NCBI GenBank assembly: GCA_031551765.1
Contig: JAVBNC010000106.1
Span: forward strand, 1 to 29,291
Source of the DNA: JAVBNC01 sp031551765
Lineage (GTDB): Bacteria > Desulfobacterota > Desulfovibrionia > Desulfovibrionales > Desulfovibrionaceae
Length of the DNA: 29,291 bases
Direction of reading: 5' to 3'
Shown: one piece after another, positions 7,519-16,194 of the stretch
How positions within the stretch are numbered: the stretch's first letter is position 1
Layout: each line of letters opens with the position of its first letter
Translations under genes and position numbers: made by a program
Notes under the pieces: model-generated
Databases searched by the model: none
What the model was told of the DNA's origin: nothing
Seen by the model: the letters and a program-made list of their open reading frames with translations, nothing else

Positions 7519-8286
7519 TTACTCCGCGACCACAAAGTTGCCGGGGAACTGGGACTGCAGGCCGGCTCCGGCGTTCTGGGCCTTGACCAGACTGGGGTAG
7601 GGGCCCGCCTGTACGCGCCAGAACTTGACCAGGTCGGCGTAATAGACCCTGGAGTTCAGGCCCTGGCCCCGCATTTTGGCGGCCAGGCCGTCGGCGTTGC
7701 TTTTCTGGCTGAACGCGCCCACCTGCACGTAGAAATTGCCGGTGATATCGCCGTCTTTAAGGCCCGGCACCGTGCCTATGGTTTCCAGGCGCACCTTGGC
7801 CGTGCCCGGCCCGATCATGCCTATCTGTTCCGCGCCGGTGTAGGTCAGGTCAATGACCCGGTTGCCCACAAAGGGGCCTCTGTCGTTGACGCGCACGATG
7901 ATGGAGCGGTTGTTGGCCACGTTGGTGACCCGCAGCTGGGTGCCGAAGGGCAGGATCTTGTGGGCGGCGGTCATGGAGTACATGTCGTAGCGCTCGCCGT
8001 TGGCGGTCTGCTTGCCGTGAAAGTCCTTGCCGTACCAGGAGGCGATGCCTTCTTCGGAGTAGCCGTGGGCGGAAACCAGGGGGTGATAGGTTTTGCCCGC
8101 TATGGTGTAGGGCTTGGTGCCGCGCTGGGTCGTGCCGCCGCTGCTTTTGGCTTTCCCGCTTCTTTCCGGCATGGAACTGCCGCCCTTGCGGGAAGGGCAG
8201 CCCATCAGAAGACAGAGGGAAAGCGCAAGACACAAGAAAAGAACCGCGCGCTGAATGAGGCGGTCACGGGGGACGCGCTCAACCAT
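7519..8286 (-). CDS. rlpA: RlpA-like septal ring lytic transglycosylase lipoprotein
   Basis: A 255-residue envelope lipoprotein predicted to cleave or bind denuded glycan strands at the division site. The signal is a basic VPRDRLIQR stretch, a hydrophobic core and the lipobox LLMGC (about residue 30). The central double-psi beta barrel has GIASWYGKDFHGKQTANGE, MTAAHKILPFGT and VRVNDRGPFVGNRVIDLT, which carry the catalytic-type Asp and His positions of RlpA. The last 70 residues (NFYVQVGAFS to the end) form a SPOR domain. The ATG at 8286 overlaps the recJ stop by 8 nt, with GGAG inside recJ, indicating translational coupling as the last gene of a long minus-strand cluster. Confidence 0.93.
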   Translation of the reverse strand: MVERVPRDRLIQRAVLFLCLALSLCLLMGCPSRKGGSSMPERSGKAKSSGGTTQRGTKPYTIAGKTYHPLVSAHGYSEEGIASWYGKDFHGKQTANGERYDMYSMTAAHKILPFGTQLRVTNVANNRSIIVRVNDRGPFVGNRVIDLTYTGAEQIGMIGPGTAKVRLETIGTVPGLKDGDITGNFYVQVGAFSQKSNADGLAAKMRGQGLNSRVYYADLVKFWRVQAGPYPSLVKAQNAGAGLQSQFPGNFVVAE

Positions 8287-10012
8287 TATCGCTCGCTCCG
8301 GTGTCGGGCATCCAGTCCCGCAGCTTGAGATCCACGGTGGCCGCCCCGTTATAGCGGTCAATGCGCGGGGTGTAGGCCAGGCGCACGAAGGAGCCTTTCA
8401 TGGCCGCGTTGACGGCCTTCTGGCCGTTCCAGCTTTTGGCCCGCAGGGTGATGCCGGAACCCTGGTCCGTGAACTCCATAAGCGTCAGGCCGCCGGGCCT
8501 GGTGTGCACGGCCTTTATTTCCACGGGCGGGGACGAGAACACGGGTTCCGGGTTGCCGGGGCCAAAGGGCTGAAGCAGTTCCAGCTCTTTGAGCAAGGTG
8601 AAGTCGGCCGCCAGGTTGAAGGGCAGCTCGCAGTCCACGGAAACCTGGGGCGGCGCGGGTGTGGTGCCCAGGGCTTCCAGGGCGCGTTCGTCAAAGCGGC
8701 GCGCGAATTCCTGGAGCTTGCCGGGCGCCAGGGTGACGCCCGCTGCCTGGCGGTGCCCGCCAAAAGCCAGGAACAGGTCGGAGCAGGCGGTCAGGGCGGC
8801 GTGCAGGTCAAAGCCCGCGACGCTGCGGCCGGAGCCCTTGATATGCAGCCTGTCGTCGCAAAGCACCACGGTGGGCCGGTGCAGGGCGTCCACAATGCGC
8901 GAGGCCACAATGCCGATAATGCCGGGGTGCCAGTGCGGGGCGTGTACCACCAGGCCCATGCGGCCGGCTTCCGCCTGGGCCTGGGCCTGGAGCATGGCTT
9001 CTTCCAGAATGCGTTTTTCCTCTTCCCGGCGGGCGGCGTTGAGTTCGTCCAGCTCCCCGGCCAGACGGGCGGCCTCGGCCCTGTCGCGGGTGAGCAAAAG
9101 TTCCAGGGCCAGCTCGCTTTTGCCCAGGCGGCCCGCGGCGTTGATGCGCGGGGCCAGCATGTAGACCACCTGGCTGGAGGTCAAAGCGGCCGAAGGGGTC
9201 TGGTTGCAGACGTTTTTCAGCGCGGCTATGCCGGGCCGCGCGCCGGAAGCCAGGGTCAGCATGCCGTTTTTGGCCAGAATTCTGTTCTGGGGGGAAAGCT
9301 CCACTACGTCGGCCAAGGTGCCCAGGGCCACCAGGTCCAGCAGGGGCCGCATGTCCACGCGTTGCCGTCCGGCTTCCACCAGGGCGGAGTTCAGGGCGGC
9401 CATAAGCATGAAAGCCACCCCTACCCCTGCCAGGGAACGGCAGTCACTGTCGGTAATGCGCGGGTTGCACACGGCGTGCGCGGGCGGCAGCACGTCCCCG
9501 GGCAAGTGGTGGTCGCTGATGACCACGGTCATGCCCAGTTCTCTGGCCCGTTCCACGGCGGCCACGTCGCTGATGCCGCAGTCCACGGTGAGCAGCAGCT
9601 CCACTCCGTCCGCGTGCAGGCGTTCCATGGCAACGGGGGTAAGGCCGTAGCCGTCCACCAGGCGGCTGGGGATGTGGTGACGGGCGGAAAAACCGTGCGC
9701 GGCCAGGAATTCCTTGACCAGGGCCGTGGCGGTAATGCCGTCCACGTCATAATCGCCCCAGACCAGAAAGGTTCTGCCCGCCAGCAGTTCAGAAGCCAGA
9801 AAGGCAGCCGCTTCCGCCAGGCCCGGCCATTCGACGGGCCGCATCAGGTGGCGCAGGTTGGGCGCGAGATACAGGGCCATGTCCTCGGCGGACGTGAAAC
9901 CGCGCTGCCAGAGCAGGGAGGCGAGAAAGGGGGAAATTTCGAGCCTGGCCGCTGTTTCCGTGAGGTCCGGCGTCGGGCTGTTCTGCGTGCGTGGCGTCCA
10001 GGGCGTGGTCAT
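8279..10012 (-). CDS. recJ: Single-stranded-DNA-specific exonuclease RecJ
   Basis: A 577-residue 5'-3' single-strand DNA exonuclease for recombination and repair. The DHH-family motifs are visible: WGDYDVDGITA at 85-95 for metal binding, VDCGISD near 143, and VISDHHLPGD at 164-173. The DHHA1 region has GGHRQAAG with the conserved GGH, and an OB-like C-terminal part follows (LEEMTDQG-type region near 500). The ATG at 10012 is chosen over an upstream TTG at 10063 because the upstream codons run into an inverted repeat. Length matches the family. It overlaps rlpA by 8 nt. Confidence 0.95.
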   Translation of the reverse strand: MTTPWTPRTQNSPTPDLTETAARLEISPFLASLLWQRGFTSAEDMALYLAPNLRHLMRPVEWPGLAEAAAFLASELLAGRTFLVWGDYDVDGITATALVKEFLAAHGFSARHHIPSRLVDGYGLTPVAMERLHADGVELLLTVDCGISDVAAVERARELGMTVVISDHHLPGDVLPPAHAVCNPRITDSDCRSLAGVGVAFMLMAALNSALVEAGRQRVDMRPLLDLVALGTLADVVELSPQNRILAKNGMLTLASGARPGIAALKNVCNQTPSAALTSSQVVYMLAPRINAAGRLGKSELALELLLTRDRAEAARLAGELDELNAARREEEKRILEEAMLQAQAQAEAGRMGLVVHAPHWHPGIIGIVASRIVDALHRPTVVLCDDRLHIKGSGRSVAGFDLHAALTACSDLFLAFGGHRQAAGVTLAPGKLQEFARRFDERALEALGTTPAPPQVSVDCELPFNLAADFTLLKELELLQPFGPGNPEPVFSSPPVEIKAVHTRPGGLTLMEFTDQGSGITLRAKSWNGQKAVNAAMKGSFVRLAYTPRIDRYNGAATVDLKLRDWMPDTGASDNG

Positions 10013-10061
10013 GCGTCTGCGTTCCGTTCTAAAAAGCGTCTTTTGCCCCCTAGACTGCGTC

Positions 10062-10125
10062 AAAGGGCGATTTTGGGCCAGGGCTGTACCAAAAGAGTAC
10101 TATCCCTGGCCCAAAACCGCCCTTT
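10062..10125. repeat. Long inverted repeat between the HDOD gene and recJ
   Basis: The arms 10062-10083 and 10104-10125 are 22 nt each with a single mismatch, around a 20-nt loop that itself contains GTAC twice. The right arm runs into TTTT on the plus strand. It lies in the 202-nt gap upstream of recJ and could be a terminator/attenuator inside the cluster or a protein-binding dyad. Confidence 0.8.
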
Positions 10126-10214
10126 TCCTTGCCAGGGAACAAAATCCGCCTTTTAGACACAGCCCCTGGTGCGGCGCCGTTTTCGGGCTTTCGCACATCC
10201 TACACTCTGCGGGC

Positions 10215-11111
10215 TCAGCCCGCAAGGGCCTGGGCAAGGCCGGAACTGCGGCCGGATTCCGCAAGGGTGCGGGCAACGGCGAAAAAGGCGGGTTTATCCA
10301 GGGAGTCCGGCAGCAGGTCGGCCGTTTCTTCCGGCATTTCGCCCTGTTCCGGCCGCTCGCTGAGTTGGACGGCCAACAGGTTGGCGGCGGCGACAAGCAG
10401 GGCTTCCGTAATGTGCTCTTCGCCCGCGAGCCGCGGCGCGTGGTGCCAGCTTACCGGTTCCGTGAGTCTGGCCGGGAGCTGCCAGAAAGACAGCAGCCGG
10501 GAACCGGCCACGCTGTGGTCAATGCCCCAGTACTCGTCCTCGGCCAGGAAAAAGGGGATATCTTTTTGTTCCGCCAGATCCGTAATAGCCCGCCATTCCT
10601 CGGGGCAGCGCGCGGCGAGCAGGATTTTCCCCACATCGTGCAGCAGTCCGGCGGCATAAAGCTCGTCCGGCACGGGGCGCGGGCCGGGGCAGGGCAGGGC
10701 GGCCACCATGCGGGCCAGTTCCCTGGCCAGAAGGGCGGTCAGCACCTGGTGTTCCCACAGCGCGCGCAGGGGAAAGGCCTTGGGCAGCACCAGGCCTTTG
10801 AGCGAGGAAGCCGCGCCGAACACCAGCACCAGGTGGCGGATTTCGTTCAGGCCCAGCAACGCCATGGCGCGGGGGAGCGAAGCGATGCCGGAAGGCAGGC
10901 CGTAATAGGCGGAATTGGCCAGGCGCAGGACCTGGGCGGTAAGCCCTTGGCTTTTTTGGATCAGGGCGGAAATGCTGTCGATGGACGCGTTGGAATCCAC
11001 GGCCGTGCGCGCGAAAAGCTCAGGGAGCAGGCTGGGCTCGAAAGGGAGCTGGGGCTGCTTCTCCGCCAGGGAGACGAGAAATTCCTGGGCTTTCGCGTGG
11101 TGGGAACTCAT
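10215..11111 (-). CDS. HDOD domain protein
   Basis: A 298-residue signalling-type protein. The HDOD domain spans roughly 15-215, with VLRLANSAYYGLPSGI, SLPRAMALLGLNEIRHLVL, the HD-like AGLLHDVGKILLAARCPEEW and a later WHHAPRL. HDOD proteins are non-catalytic relatives of HD phosphohydrolases and usually act in signal transduction; here HD residues are partly retained. No receiver or GGDEF domain is attached. Its ATG overlaps the TPR gene stop by 4 nt (ATGA), so the two are coupled. The partner or signal is unknown. Confidence 0.9.
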   Translation of the reverse strand: MSSHHAKAQEFLVSLAEKQPQLPFEPSLLPELFARTAVDSNASIDSISALIQKSQGLTAQVLRLANSAYYGLPSGIASLPRAMALLGLNEIRHLVLVFGAASSLKGLVLPKAFPLRALWEHQVLTALLARELARMVAALPCPGPRPVPDELYAAGLLHDVGKILLAARCPEEWRAITDLAEQKDIPFFLAEDEYWGIDHSVAGSRLLSFWQLPARLTEPVSWHHAPRLAGEEHITEALLVAAANLLAVQLSERPEQGEMPEETADLLPDSLDKPAFFAVARTLAESGRSSGLAQALAG

Positions 11112-11989
11112 GGGCTTTTTTCCTGCTTCTCCGGTTCAGGGGCCGGGGCCGCTTCCTGCCGCGCGGGAGCGGACGCGGCGGCCATGGCTTCTTTGGCCCT
11201 TTGCAGAGCCTGGGCCACATCGGGTTTTTTGTTGTCCGGGATAAGGCTCTTGCTGAGCATCCAGGCCAGGAATTTGACCAGGGTTTCCTGGCCGGGGTTG
11301 ATGGCCAGGCCCGCAAGCAGCGAATCCAGGGCTTCCGGTATCTGTTTCTTTTCCAGATAGGCCCGGGCCATGTTGTAGTGCAGGTTTTCGTCGTGGCTGG
11401 AAAGCTCCAGCGCGCGCTTGTAGTAGGTGACGGCCTGGTCCAGCAGGCCGTTCTTGCGCAGGTTGATGCCGAATTCGTTGAACAGGTGCTTGTGCTCCTG
11501 CTCAAAGGCGCCGTCCAGCTTGACCACGCGGGCCAGGATATCTTCCGCCTTGGAGTTTTCCCCGCGCTCCAGGTAAGTGATGCCCAGGCCAAAGTTGGCG
11601 CGCACGTTTTCCTCGTCCACTTTCAGCGCGTTGCCGTATTCCATTTCCGCGCTGAAATATTCCTTGTTCTGGCGGTGGCGGTCGGCCCTGGCAATGGTCT
11701 TGTTCAGCTCCTTGAGCTTGGGAAAGACCGTGGAAACGTAAAATTCCGGCTCCGGCGAGAAGTTTTTCAGGAAATCGTCCAGGGATATGGTTTTTTTGGG
11801 GCCGGACGGCACGTAGTTGGTGTTGAGCGGCTGGATCTCTATCTGGCCGTCGGGCATTTCCTGAGCCTGCCAGTATGCTTTCTGGATGGTCTTGCGGGTG
11901 GTCGTGCCCGTGCCCACCTTGCGGACTTCCTGACTGGAAAAGATACCTTGAATGCCCTGGTGACCGGGAGCGTTCTGCTGCTGCGACAT
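11108..11989 (-). CDS. Tetratricopeptide repeat protein
   Basis: A 293-residue soluble protein with no signal peptide. Residues 1-75 are low in structure (MSQQQNAPGHQGIQGIF, then KTIQKAYWQAQ). From about 85 to 250 there are TPR units such as EYFSAEMEYGNALKVDEENV, ANFGLGITYLERGENSKAED, QAVTYYKRALELSSHDENLH and YNMARAYLEKKQIPEALDSL. The tail is rich in Ala, Pro, Glu and Lys. AGGAA lies 5 nt before the ATG. It probably scaffolds a protein complex; the coupling with the HDOD gene suggests they work together, which is inference. Confidence 0.85.
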   Translation of the reverse strand: MSQQQNAPGHQGIQGIFSSQEVRKVGTGTTTRKTIQKAYWQAQEMPDGQIEIQPLNTNYVPSGPKKTISLDDFLKNFSPEPEFYVSTVFPKLKELNKTIARADRHRQNKEYFSAEMEYGNALKVDEENVRANFGLGITYLERGENSKAEDILARVVKLDGAFEQEHKHLFNEFGINLRKNGLLDQAVTYYKRALELSSHDENLHYNMARAYLEKKQIPEALDSLLAGLAINPGQETLVKFLAWMLSKSLIPDNKKPDVAQALQRAKEAMAAASAPARQEAAPAPEPEKQEKSP

Positions 11990-12051
11990 AGGATTCCTCA
12001 ATGCGTATAGGGCTGTCGTGCGTATTCCATGCGGGGACGGCGCGCGTCCCG

Positions 12052-12747
12052 CTATTTTTTTGAAGCTATGGCCGCGCAGGCCTCGCGGGCCGCCCGGGCC
12101 GGGTCCGCCGCCGTAGTGACGGGACGGCCCATGACCAGAAAATCCGCGCCGGCGGCCACAGCGGCCTGGGGGGTCATAACCCGGCGCTGGTCGTCCCCGG
12201 CCGCGCCGGGCAGGCGTATGCCGGGGCAGAGGCAGTAAAATTCCTTGCCGCAGGCCTTTTTGACGGCGGCGGCCTCGTGGCCGGAACAGACCATGCCGTC
12301 CAGGCCCCAGGCCTTGGCGTCTTTGGCTTTGCAAGCCACCAGTTCCGCCATGTCCTGTTCCGAAAGCCCGCCCGCTTCCGCAAGGCTGGTGCTGGTGAGC
12401 ACGCTGATGGCGAAGAGCAGGGTGCTGCCGCCCGCGTCCAGAACGCCCTGGCGCGCGGCTTCGGCCATGCGCCGCCCGCCCGCGTGGTGCAGGGTGGTCA
12501 GGTCCACTCCCAGGCGCGCGGCGGAACGGGCCGCCCCCCGCACGGTGTTGGGGATATCGTGGAACTTGAGATCCAGGAACACCTTAAAATCCATGGCCTT
12601 TAATTCGCGCACCACGGCCGGGCCTTCCGCCGTGAACAGCTCCAGGCCCACTTTCATCCAGGGCGCGATGCCCCGGAGCTTGGCGGCCATATCCAAGGCT
12701 TTGGCCGCGTCAGGCAGATCCAGGGCGACGACAAGGGCGGCGTTCAT
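12052..12747 (-). CDS. pyrF: Orotidine 5'-phosphate decarboxylase
   Basis: A 231-residue TIM-barrel enzyme that decarboxylates OMP to UMP in pyrimidine synthesis. The catalytic tetrad motif DLKFHDIPNT lies at 59-68 with Asp59, Lys61 and Asp64. The phosphate-binding end has CPGIRLPG and GADFLVMGRPVTTAADP. The ATG at 12747 overlaps the gmk TGA by 4 nt and has GGAG 6 nt upstream inside gmk. It is followed by about 60 nt before the TPR gene. Confidence 0.96.
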   Translation of the reverse strand: MNAALVVALDLPDAAKALDMAAKLRGIAPWMKVGLELFTAEGPAVVRELKAMDFKVFLDLKFHDIPNTVRGAARSAARLGVDLTTLHHAGGRRMAEAARQGVLDAGGSTLLFAISVLTSTSLAEAGGLSEQDMAELVACKAKDAKAWGLDGMVCSGHEAAAVKKACGKEFYCLCPGIRLPGAAGDDQRRVMTPQAAVAAGADFLVMGRPVTTAADPARAAREACAAIASKK

Positions 12748-13367
12748 AACCACTCCCGCAAGAGGTTGTTGACGAATTCCGGCTTGCGGGCCGGGGACAG
12801 GGAGGCGGCGGCGTACACGGCGCACAGGTCGGCGTAGGCCTTTTCCAGGTCGTCGTTGATAATCCAGAAATCGAACCAGTTGGCCTGGGCCAGCTCTTCC
12901 CGCGCGTTGGCCAGGCGACGGGCCAGGCTGGCTTCACTTTCGCTCCCCCGCCCCCTGAGCCGCTCTTCCAGAATGGCGCGGGAAGGGGGCAGCAGAAAAG
13001 CGAACGTGGCGTTGGGCAGGGTTTGCTTGAGCTGTGAGGCGCCCTGCACGTCGATATCGAACAGCACGTCCCGGCCTTCGTTCAGCAGCGCGGTGGTGGG
13101 GGCCAGGGGGGTGCCGTAAAAGTTGCCGTGCACTTCCGCCCATTCCGCGAAGCAGTCGTCCTCGCGCATTTGCTGGAAGCGTTCCGGGTTGATAAAGCTG
13201 TAGTCCCGGCCTTCCACTTCCCCGGGCCGCATGGCGCGGGTGGTGCAGGACAGGGAGAAGCTGAGGCGAGGGTGTTCCGTCACCAGCCTGCGGGCCAAAG
13301 TGGTCTTGCCGGTCCCGGAGGGCGCGCAGAGCACAAGGGCCACCCCGGAGCGGTTGCGGTCGTTCAC
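12744..13367 (-). CDS. gmk: Guanylate kinase
   Basis: A 207-residue nucleoside monophosphate kinase converting GMP to GDP. The P-loop APSGTGKT is at 15-22, followed by the GMP-binding SCTTRAMRPGEVEGRDYSFI region and VLFDIDVQGASQLK. The lid has RLRGRGSESEASLARRL. The start is GTG with a strong AGGAGG at 13375-13380; the GTG overlaps the remA stop as GTGA. Length is typical. Confidence 0.96.
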   Translation of the reverse strand: MNDRNRSGVALVLCAPSGTGKTTLARRLVTEHPRLSFSLSCTTRAMRPGEVEGRDYSFINPERFQQMREDDCFAEWAEVHGNFYGTPLAPTTALLNEGRDVLFDIDVQGASQLKQTLPNATFAFLLPPSRAILEERLRGRGSESEASLARRLANAREELAQANWFDFWIINDDLEKAYADLCAVYAAASLSPARKPEFVNNLLREWL

Positions 13368-13618
13368 CGGTCTTCCTCCTGGGCGAAGCGCTGCCCTATG
13401 GTTTCCGCCTGCACGGCGGAGAGAATGACGTGGTTGGAATCGGTTATGATCAGAGCCCTGGTTTTGCGGCCCTGGGTGGCGTCTATCAGCCGTCCGTCCC
13501 GGCGCGCGTCTTCACGCAGGCGGCGCATGGGGGAAGACGCGGGGTTGACCACCGACACCACCCTGGAGAGCAGCACCAGGTTGCCGAAGCCGATATTGAT
13601 GAGCTTGGGCTTCTCCAC
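13364..13618 (-). CDS. RemA/DUF370 family protein
   Basis: An 84-residue protein of the RemA (DUF370) family, known in Bacillus as a DNA-binding regulator of matrix genes. LINIGFGNLVLLSRVVSVVNP and ARRDGRLIDATQGRKTRALI are the family hallmarks; the later SNHVILSA segment completes the fold. The start is GTG, 3 nt after the yicC stop, with GGAG supplied by the yicC end. The yicC-remA-gmk order is seen in several phyla. Its role in this organism is not known. Confidence 0.92.
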   Translation of the reverse strand: MEKPKLINIGFGNLVLLSRVVSVVNPASSPMRRLREDARRDGRLIDATQGRKTRALIITDSNHVILSAVQAETIGQRFAQEEDR

Positions 13619-13621
13619 CGT

Positions 13622-14503
13622 TTACTCCAGATTTTGGACCTGCTCGCGGCACTTTTCCAGCTCGTTCTTGAAATCCACGATGAGCCGGGAAATTTGCGAG
13701 TTCTGGATTTTGTTGCCGCAGGTGTTTATTTCGCGGAAACATTCCTGCATGGTGAAATCAAGACGGCGGCCCGCGTCATCGCCTGCGGCCAGCAGTTCGC
13801 GCAGCCGGTCCATGTGGGCGGCCAGGCGGGTCAATTCCTCGCTGACGTCCAGCTTGTCCGCCAGCAGGGTTATTTCCTGCAGGAAACGGCCTTCCTCCAG
13901 TTCCTGGGCGTGCTGCTCCAGCACTTCGTTCAGGCGCTCGCGCAGGGAAATAAAGCGCTCTTCCTTGATCTGCGGGGCCTGTTCCCCGATGCAGGACAGC
14001 CATTCTTCCATGCGCAGCACCCGGGCCAGAATGTCCTTTTCCAGGGCCTTGGCTTCCGTTTCCCTGGCTTCGTTCCAGTCGCCGAGGGCTGTAGCCAGGC
14101 CCTGTTCCAGAGAAAGGGCCAGCTCTTCCTCGGCTTCCGAAAGCCCTTCGTCCCACAGCGGGGACATGGCCAGCAGCCGGTTGTAGTCGGGAATAAAGGC
14201 GTCCCCGCGCTCCGAAGCAAAGGCGCTCATGGCGTCCAGCATGGCGTGGGCCTGCTCCACGTTGAATTCCGGGGCCAGGGCCCCTTCCCGGTGCAGGCGC
14301 AGGTTGAGGGTGATTTCCACCCTGCCCCTGCCCGCGAAGCGCTTGACCGTCTTTTCCAGGCGGCCTTCCAAGGGCCGGACGGAAAGGGGCAGCCGCCATT
14401 TGACGTCCAGAAAGCGGTTGTTGACGCTGCGGATTTCCCAGGTCTGGGTCCAGTGGTCCTCTTCCAGAAAGCAGCGGCCAAAGCCGGTCATACTGCGCAG
14501 CAT
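13622..14503 (-). CDS. yicC: YicC/YloC family endoribonuclease
   Basis: A 293-residue protein of the YicC family, endoribonucleases linked to stationary phase and small-RNA decay. The N-terminus MLRSMTGFGR and the following EIRSVNNRFLDVKWRLP are diagnostic, as is the C-terminal EINTCGNKIQNSQISRLIVD with DFKNELEKCREQVQN. ATG at 14503 has GAGG about 7 nt upstream; a second ATG at 14491 would start at MTGFGR. It heads the yicC-remA-gmk-pyrF cluster. Confidence 0.94.
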   Translation of the reverse strand: MLRSMTGFGRCFLEEDHWTQTWEIRSVNNRFLDVKWRLPLSVRPLEGRLEKTVKRFAGRGRVEITLNLRLHREGALAPEFNVEQAHAMLDAMSAFASERGDAFIPDYNRLLAMSPLWDEGLSEAEEELALSLEQGLATALGDWNEARETEAKALEKDILARVLRMEEWLSCIGEQAPQIKEERFISLRERLNEVLEQHAQELEEGRFLQEITLLADKLDVSEELTRLAAHMDRLRELLAAGDDAGRRLDFTMQECFREINTCGNKIQNSQISRLIVDFKNELEKCREQVQNLE

Positions 14504-14593
14504 ACGAGCCCTCGTGTGGCGGTGAAGTATCAACGAAGAATAAGCCATTCCCCGCGCCCGCGCAACAGGCGCGTGCCGGGGGCGTTTCTACTT

Positions 14594-14621
14594 AGTTGTC
14601 GAAGCCAATTAAAAACAGCCC
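14594..14621 (+). repeat. Remnant of module B head
   Basis: TTGTCGAAGCCAA (14596-14609 region) matches the start of module B at 19142 and 23115, but the rest of the module is missing. It lies between the stop of the 500-residue membrane protein gene and yicC. Confidence 0.5.
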
Positions 14622-16124
14622 CTAACAAGTGGTAGAGGAAAGCTCTTCGTCTTCCACCGTGCGGGACGCGGGGTACAGGCGTTGGATACCGCGCACGCCC
14701 GCATGGTCCATGAGCACGCGGAAGGCCGTGCAGATGCGCGCCCCGCCGTGGCTGTGGCGGCGGACCACATACAGCGGGTAGGTCTTGATGCCCGTGGCCT
14801 GTTTGGAGCGGGTGCCGTCCAGGAACAGCAGTTCTTCCGTGTCCCCGTCCATGTTGCGGGAGAGTTCCCACAGGTTCAGGCGGGTGATGTCCAGAAGCCC
14901 CCGGGTGTCGAACCCGGCGCCGTCCCCGGCCCGCACCAGGATGTTCTTGCGGTAGTACATGATCTCTTCCTGGCGCAGGGCGAAGGGCAGCTCGTCCGCC
15001 GTCAGTTCCCGCACGGCGCGCACGTCCGAGGGCAGATGCTTGGGTTCCAGGAAATCGAAAAGCTCCCGGCAACTGCCCAGCGGCGTGGTGTGGCGGTAAA
15101 TGCTGAGCCGCCTGTCGTAGACATGGCGGCTGAAGGCGGCGGTCATGTACTCGCGCAGGATGTCCTTGAGCCTGTCCTTGAAAATGTAGCTGACCACCAG
15201 GGCCACGAACAGCGGCAAACTGACGGCCCCGTATTGGATTTGCCAGACAAAGGCGATGGCCGTGGCGAAGATCATGGCCAGGGCCGCCGCGATGCCGTAC
15301 GCGACATGCTGGATGAGCGCGCCTTCGCGCTTTCTGCGGATATCCAGGAACAGCGGGGCGCTGATGTACTTTTTCAGCGTGTTCCAGCGGGAGACGAACG
15401 CCACGTTGTCCCCTTCCGGCCTGGGGGTGCTGTCCGGGCTCAGCGTTTTGCGCCGCGCCGCGCCCAGATTAATGAGTTCCAGCAGCGCGGCCCTGGCTTC
15501 CCCGTTGCCGGGCAGCTCGGGCCGCTGCTCGAAAAAGCGCAGCAAGATAAGGGAGTGGTAGCCCACCACGTCGCTGCAAAATTCCTGGCAGGCCGTGATG
15601 TGCACGGGCAGTTCGCCCACGGCCCCATCCCCCAGGTTCCAGACCTGGTCCAGCACGGCGCGCACGGAGCGGGCCATGGTGACGCAACGTTCCCCGGCGT
15701 CCGAGGCGTCCGGGCAGCCTTCCAGGTCCATGGCGGCTTCCCGCACGGCCCGCTGCAGGGTGAGGCAGAAAATTTTGGCCTTGTGTTCGTGCCGCTGCAT
15801 GGCTGCTTCCTGTTCCGGCGGCAGCGGCCCGCCGTCGTAGGGGTCCGGCAGGTCGCGGAAATCCCTGGCCAGTTCCGCCAGCAGGCTCCCCTTGCCCATG
15901 AGCCGGTCCAGCGGCATGGACGGCACCTGCAGGCGGATGTAGTTTTTGAGCGAGCGGTAGAAGTGGGCCTTGGGAAAGGTGTCCCGGTTGATGTTCAGCG
16001 CCTGGGGGATGAAAAGGAAGGTTTCCGACGTGTACGCGCTGCTGCTGCCGTCCGGGGAAAGGGGCAGGCGCTGCTTGATTTCCAGTTGAAACGCGTCGTG
16101 GACGCTGATGTGCTCGTCGATCAT
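14622..16124 (-). CDS. Conserved-type membrane protein of unknown function
   Basis: I do not recognise this 500-residue protein. Residues 1-260 are soluble, rich in charged and aromatic residues (FLFIPQALNINRDTFPKAHF, FYRSLKNYIRLQVP). Two predicted membrane helices lie near 273-295 (YGIAAALAMIFATAIAFVW) and 300-316 (VSLPLFVALVVSYIF), joined by a very short loop, forming a hairpin. Residues 317-500 are again soluble with many Arg and Glu. With a hairpin anchor, both large domains would face the cytoplasm. It has its own promoter-like element 26 nt upstream, 70 nt after mtaB. The coding quality (GC3 bias, no stops) is strong. Confidence 0.85.
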   Translation of the reverse strand: MIDEHISVHDAFQLEIKQRLPLSPDGSSSAYTSETFLFIPQALNINRDTFPKAHFYRSLKNYIRLQVPSMPLDRLMGKGSLLAELARDFRDLPDPYDGGPLPPEQEAAMQRHEHKAKIFCLTLQRAVREAAMDLEGCPDASDAGERCVTMARSVRAVLDQVWNLGDGAVGELPVHITACQEFCSDVVGYHSLILLRFFEQRPELPGNGEARAALLELINLGAARRKTLSPDSTPRPEGDNVAFVSRWNTLKKYISAPLFLDIRRKREGALIQHVAYGIAAALAMIFATAIAFVWQIQYGAVSLPLFVALVVSYIFKDRLKDILREYMTAAFSRHVYDRRLSIYRHTTPLGSCRELFDFLEPKHLPSDVRAVRELTADELPFALRQEEIMYYRKNILVRAGDGAGFDTRGLLDITRLNLWELSRNMDGDTEELLFLDGTRSKQATGIKTYPLYVVRRHSHGGARICTAFRVLMDHAGVRGIQRLYPASRTVEDEELSSTTC

Positions 16125-16149
16125 GACAATAGTCCGCCTCTAGTCGCGG

Positions 16150-16178
16150 ACCATAGCCCTTTCCGCGCGGAGTATCAA
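16150..16178 (-). promoter_or_regulatory. Sigma-70-type promoter for the 500-residue membrane protein gene
   Basis: On the minus strand TTGATA (16178-16173) is followed after exactly 17 nt by TATGGT (16155-16150). It lies in the gap between mtaB and the next gene, 26 nt before its ATG. Confidence 0.5.
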
Positions 16179-16194
16179 CGCGACCGGGTCGGCG

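Noticed and set aside
8255..10156. A 633-codon plus-strand open frame opposite recJ
   Set aside because: Shadow of recJ, whose DHH motifs fix the true strand; no family similarity.
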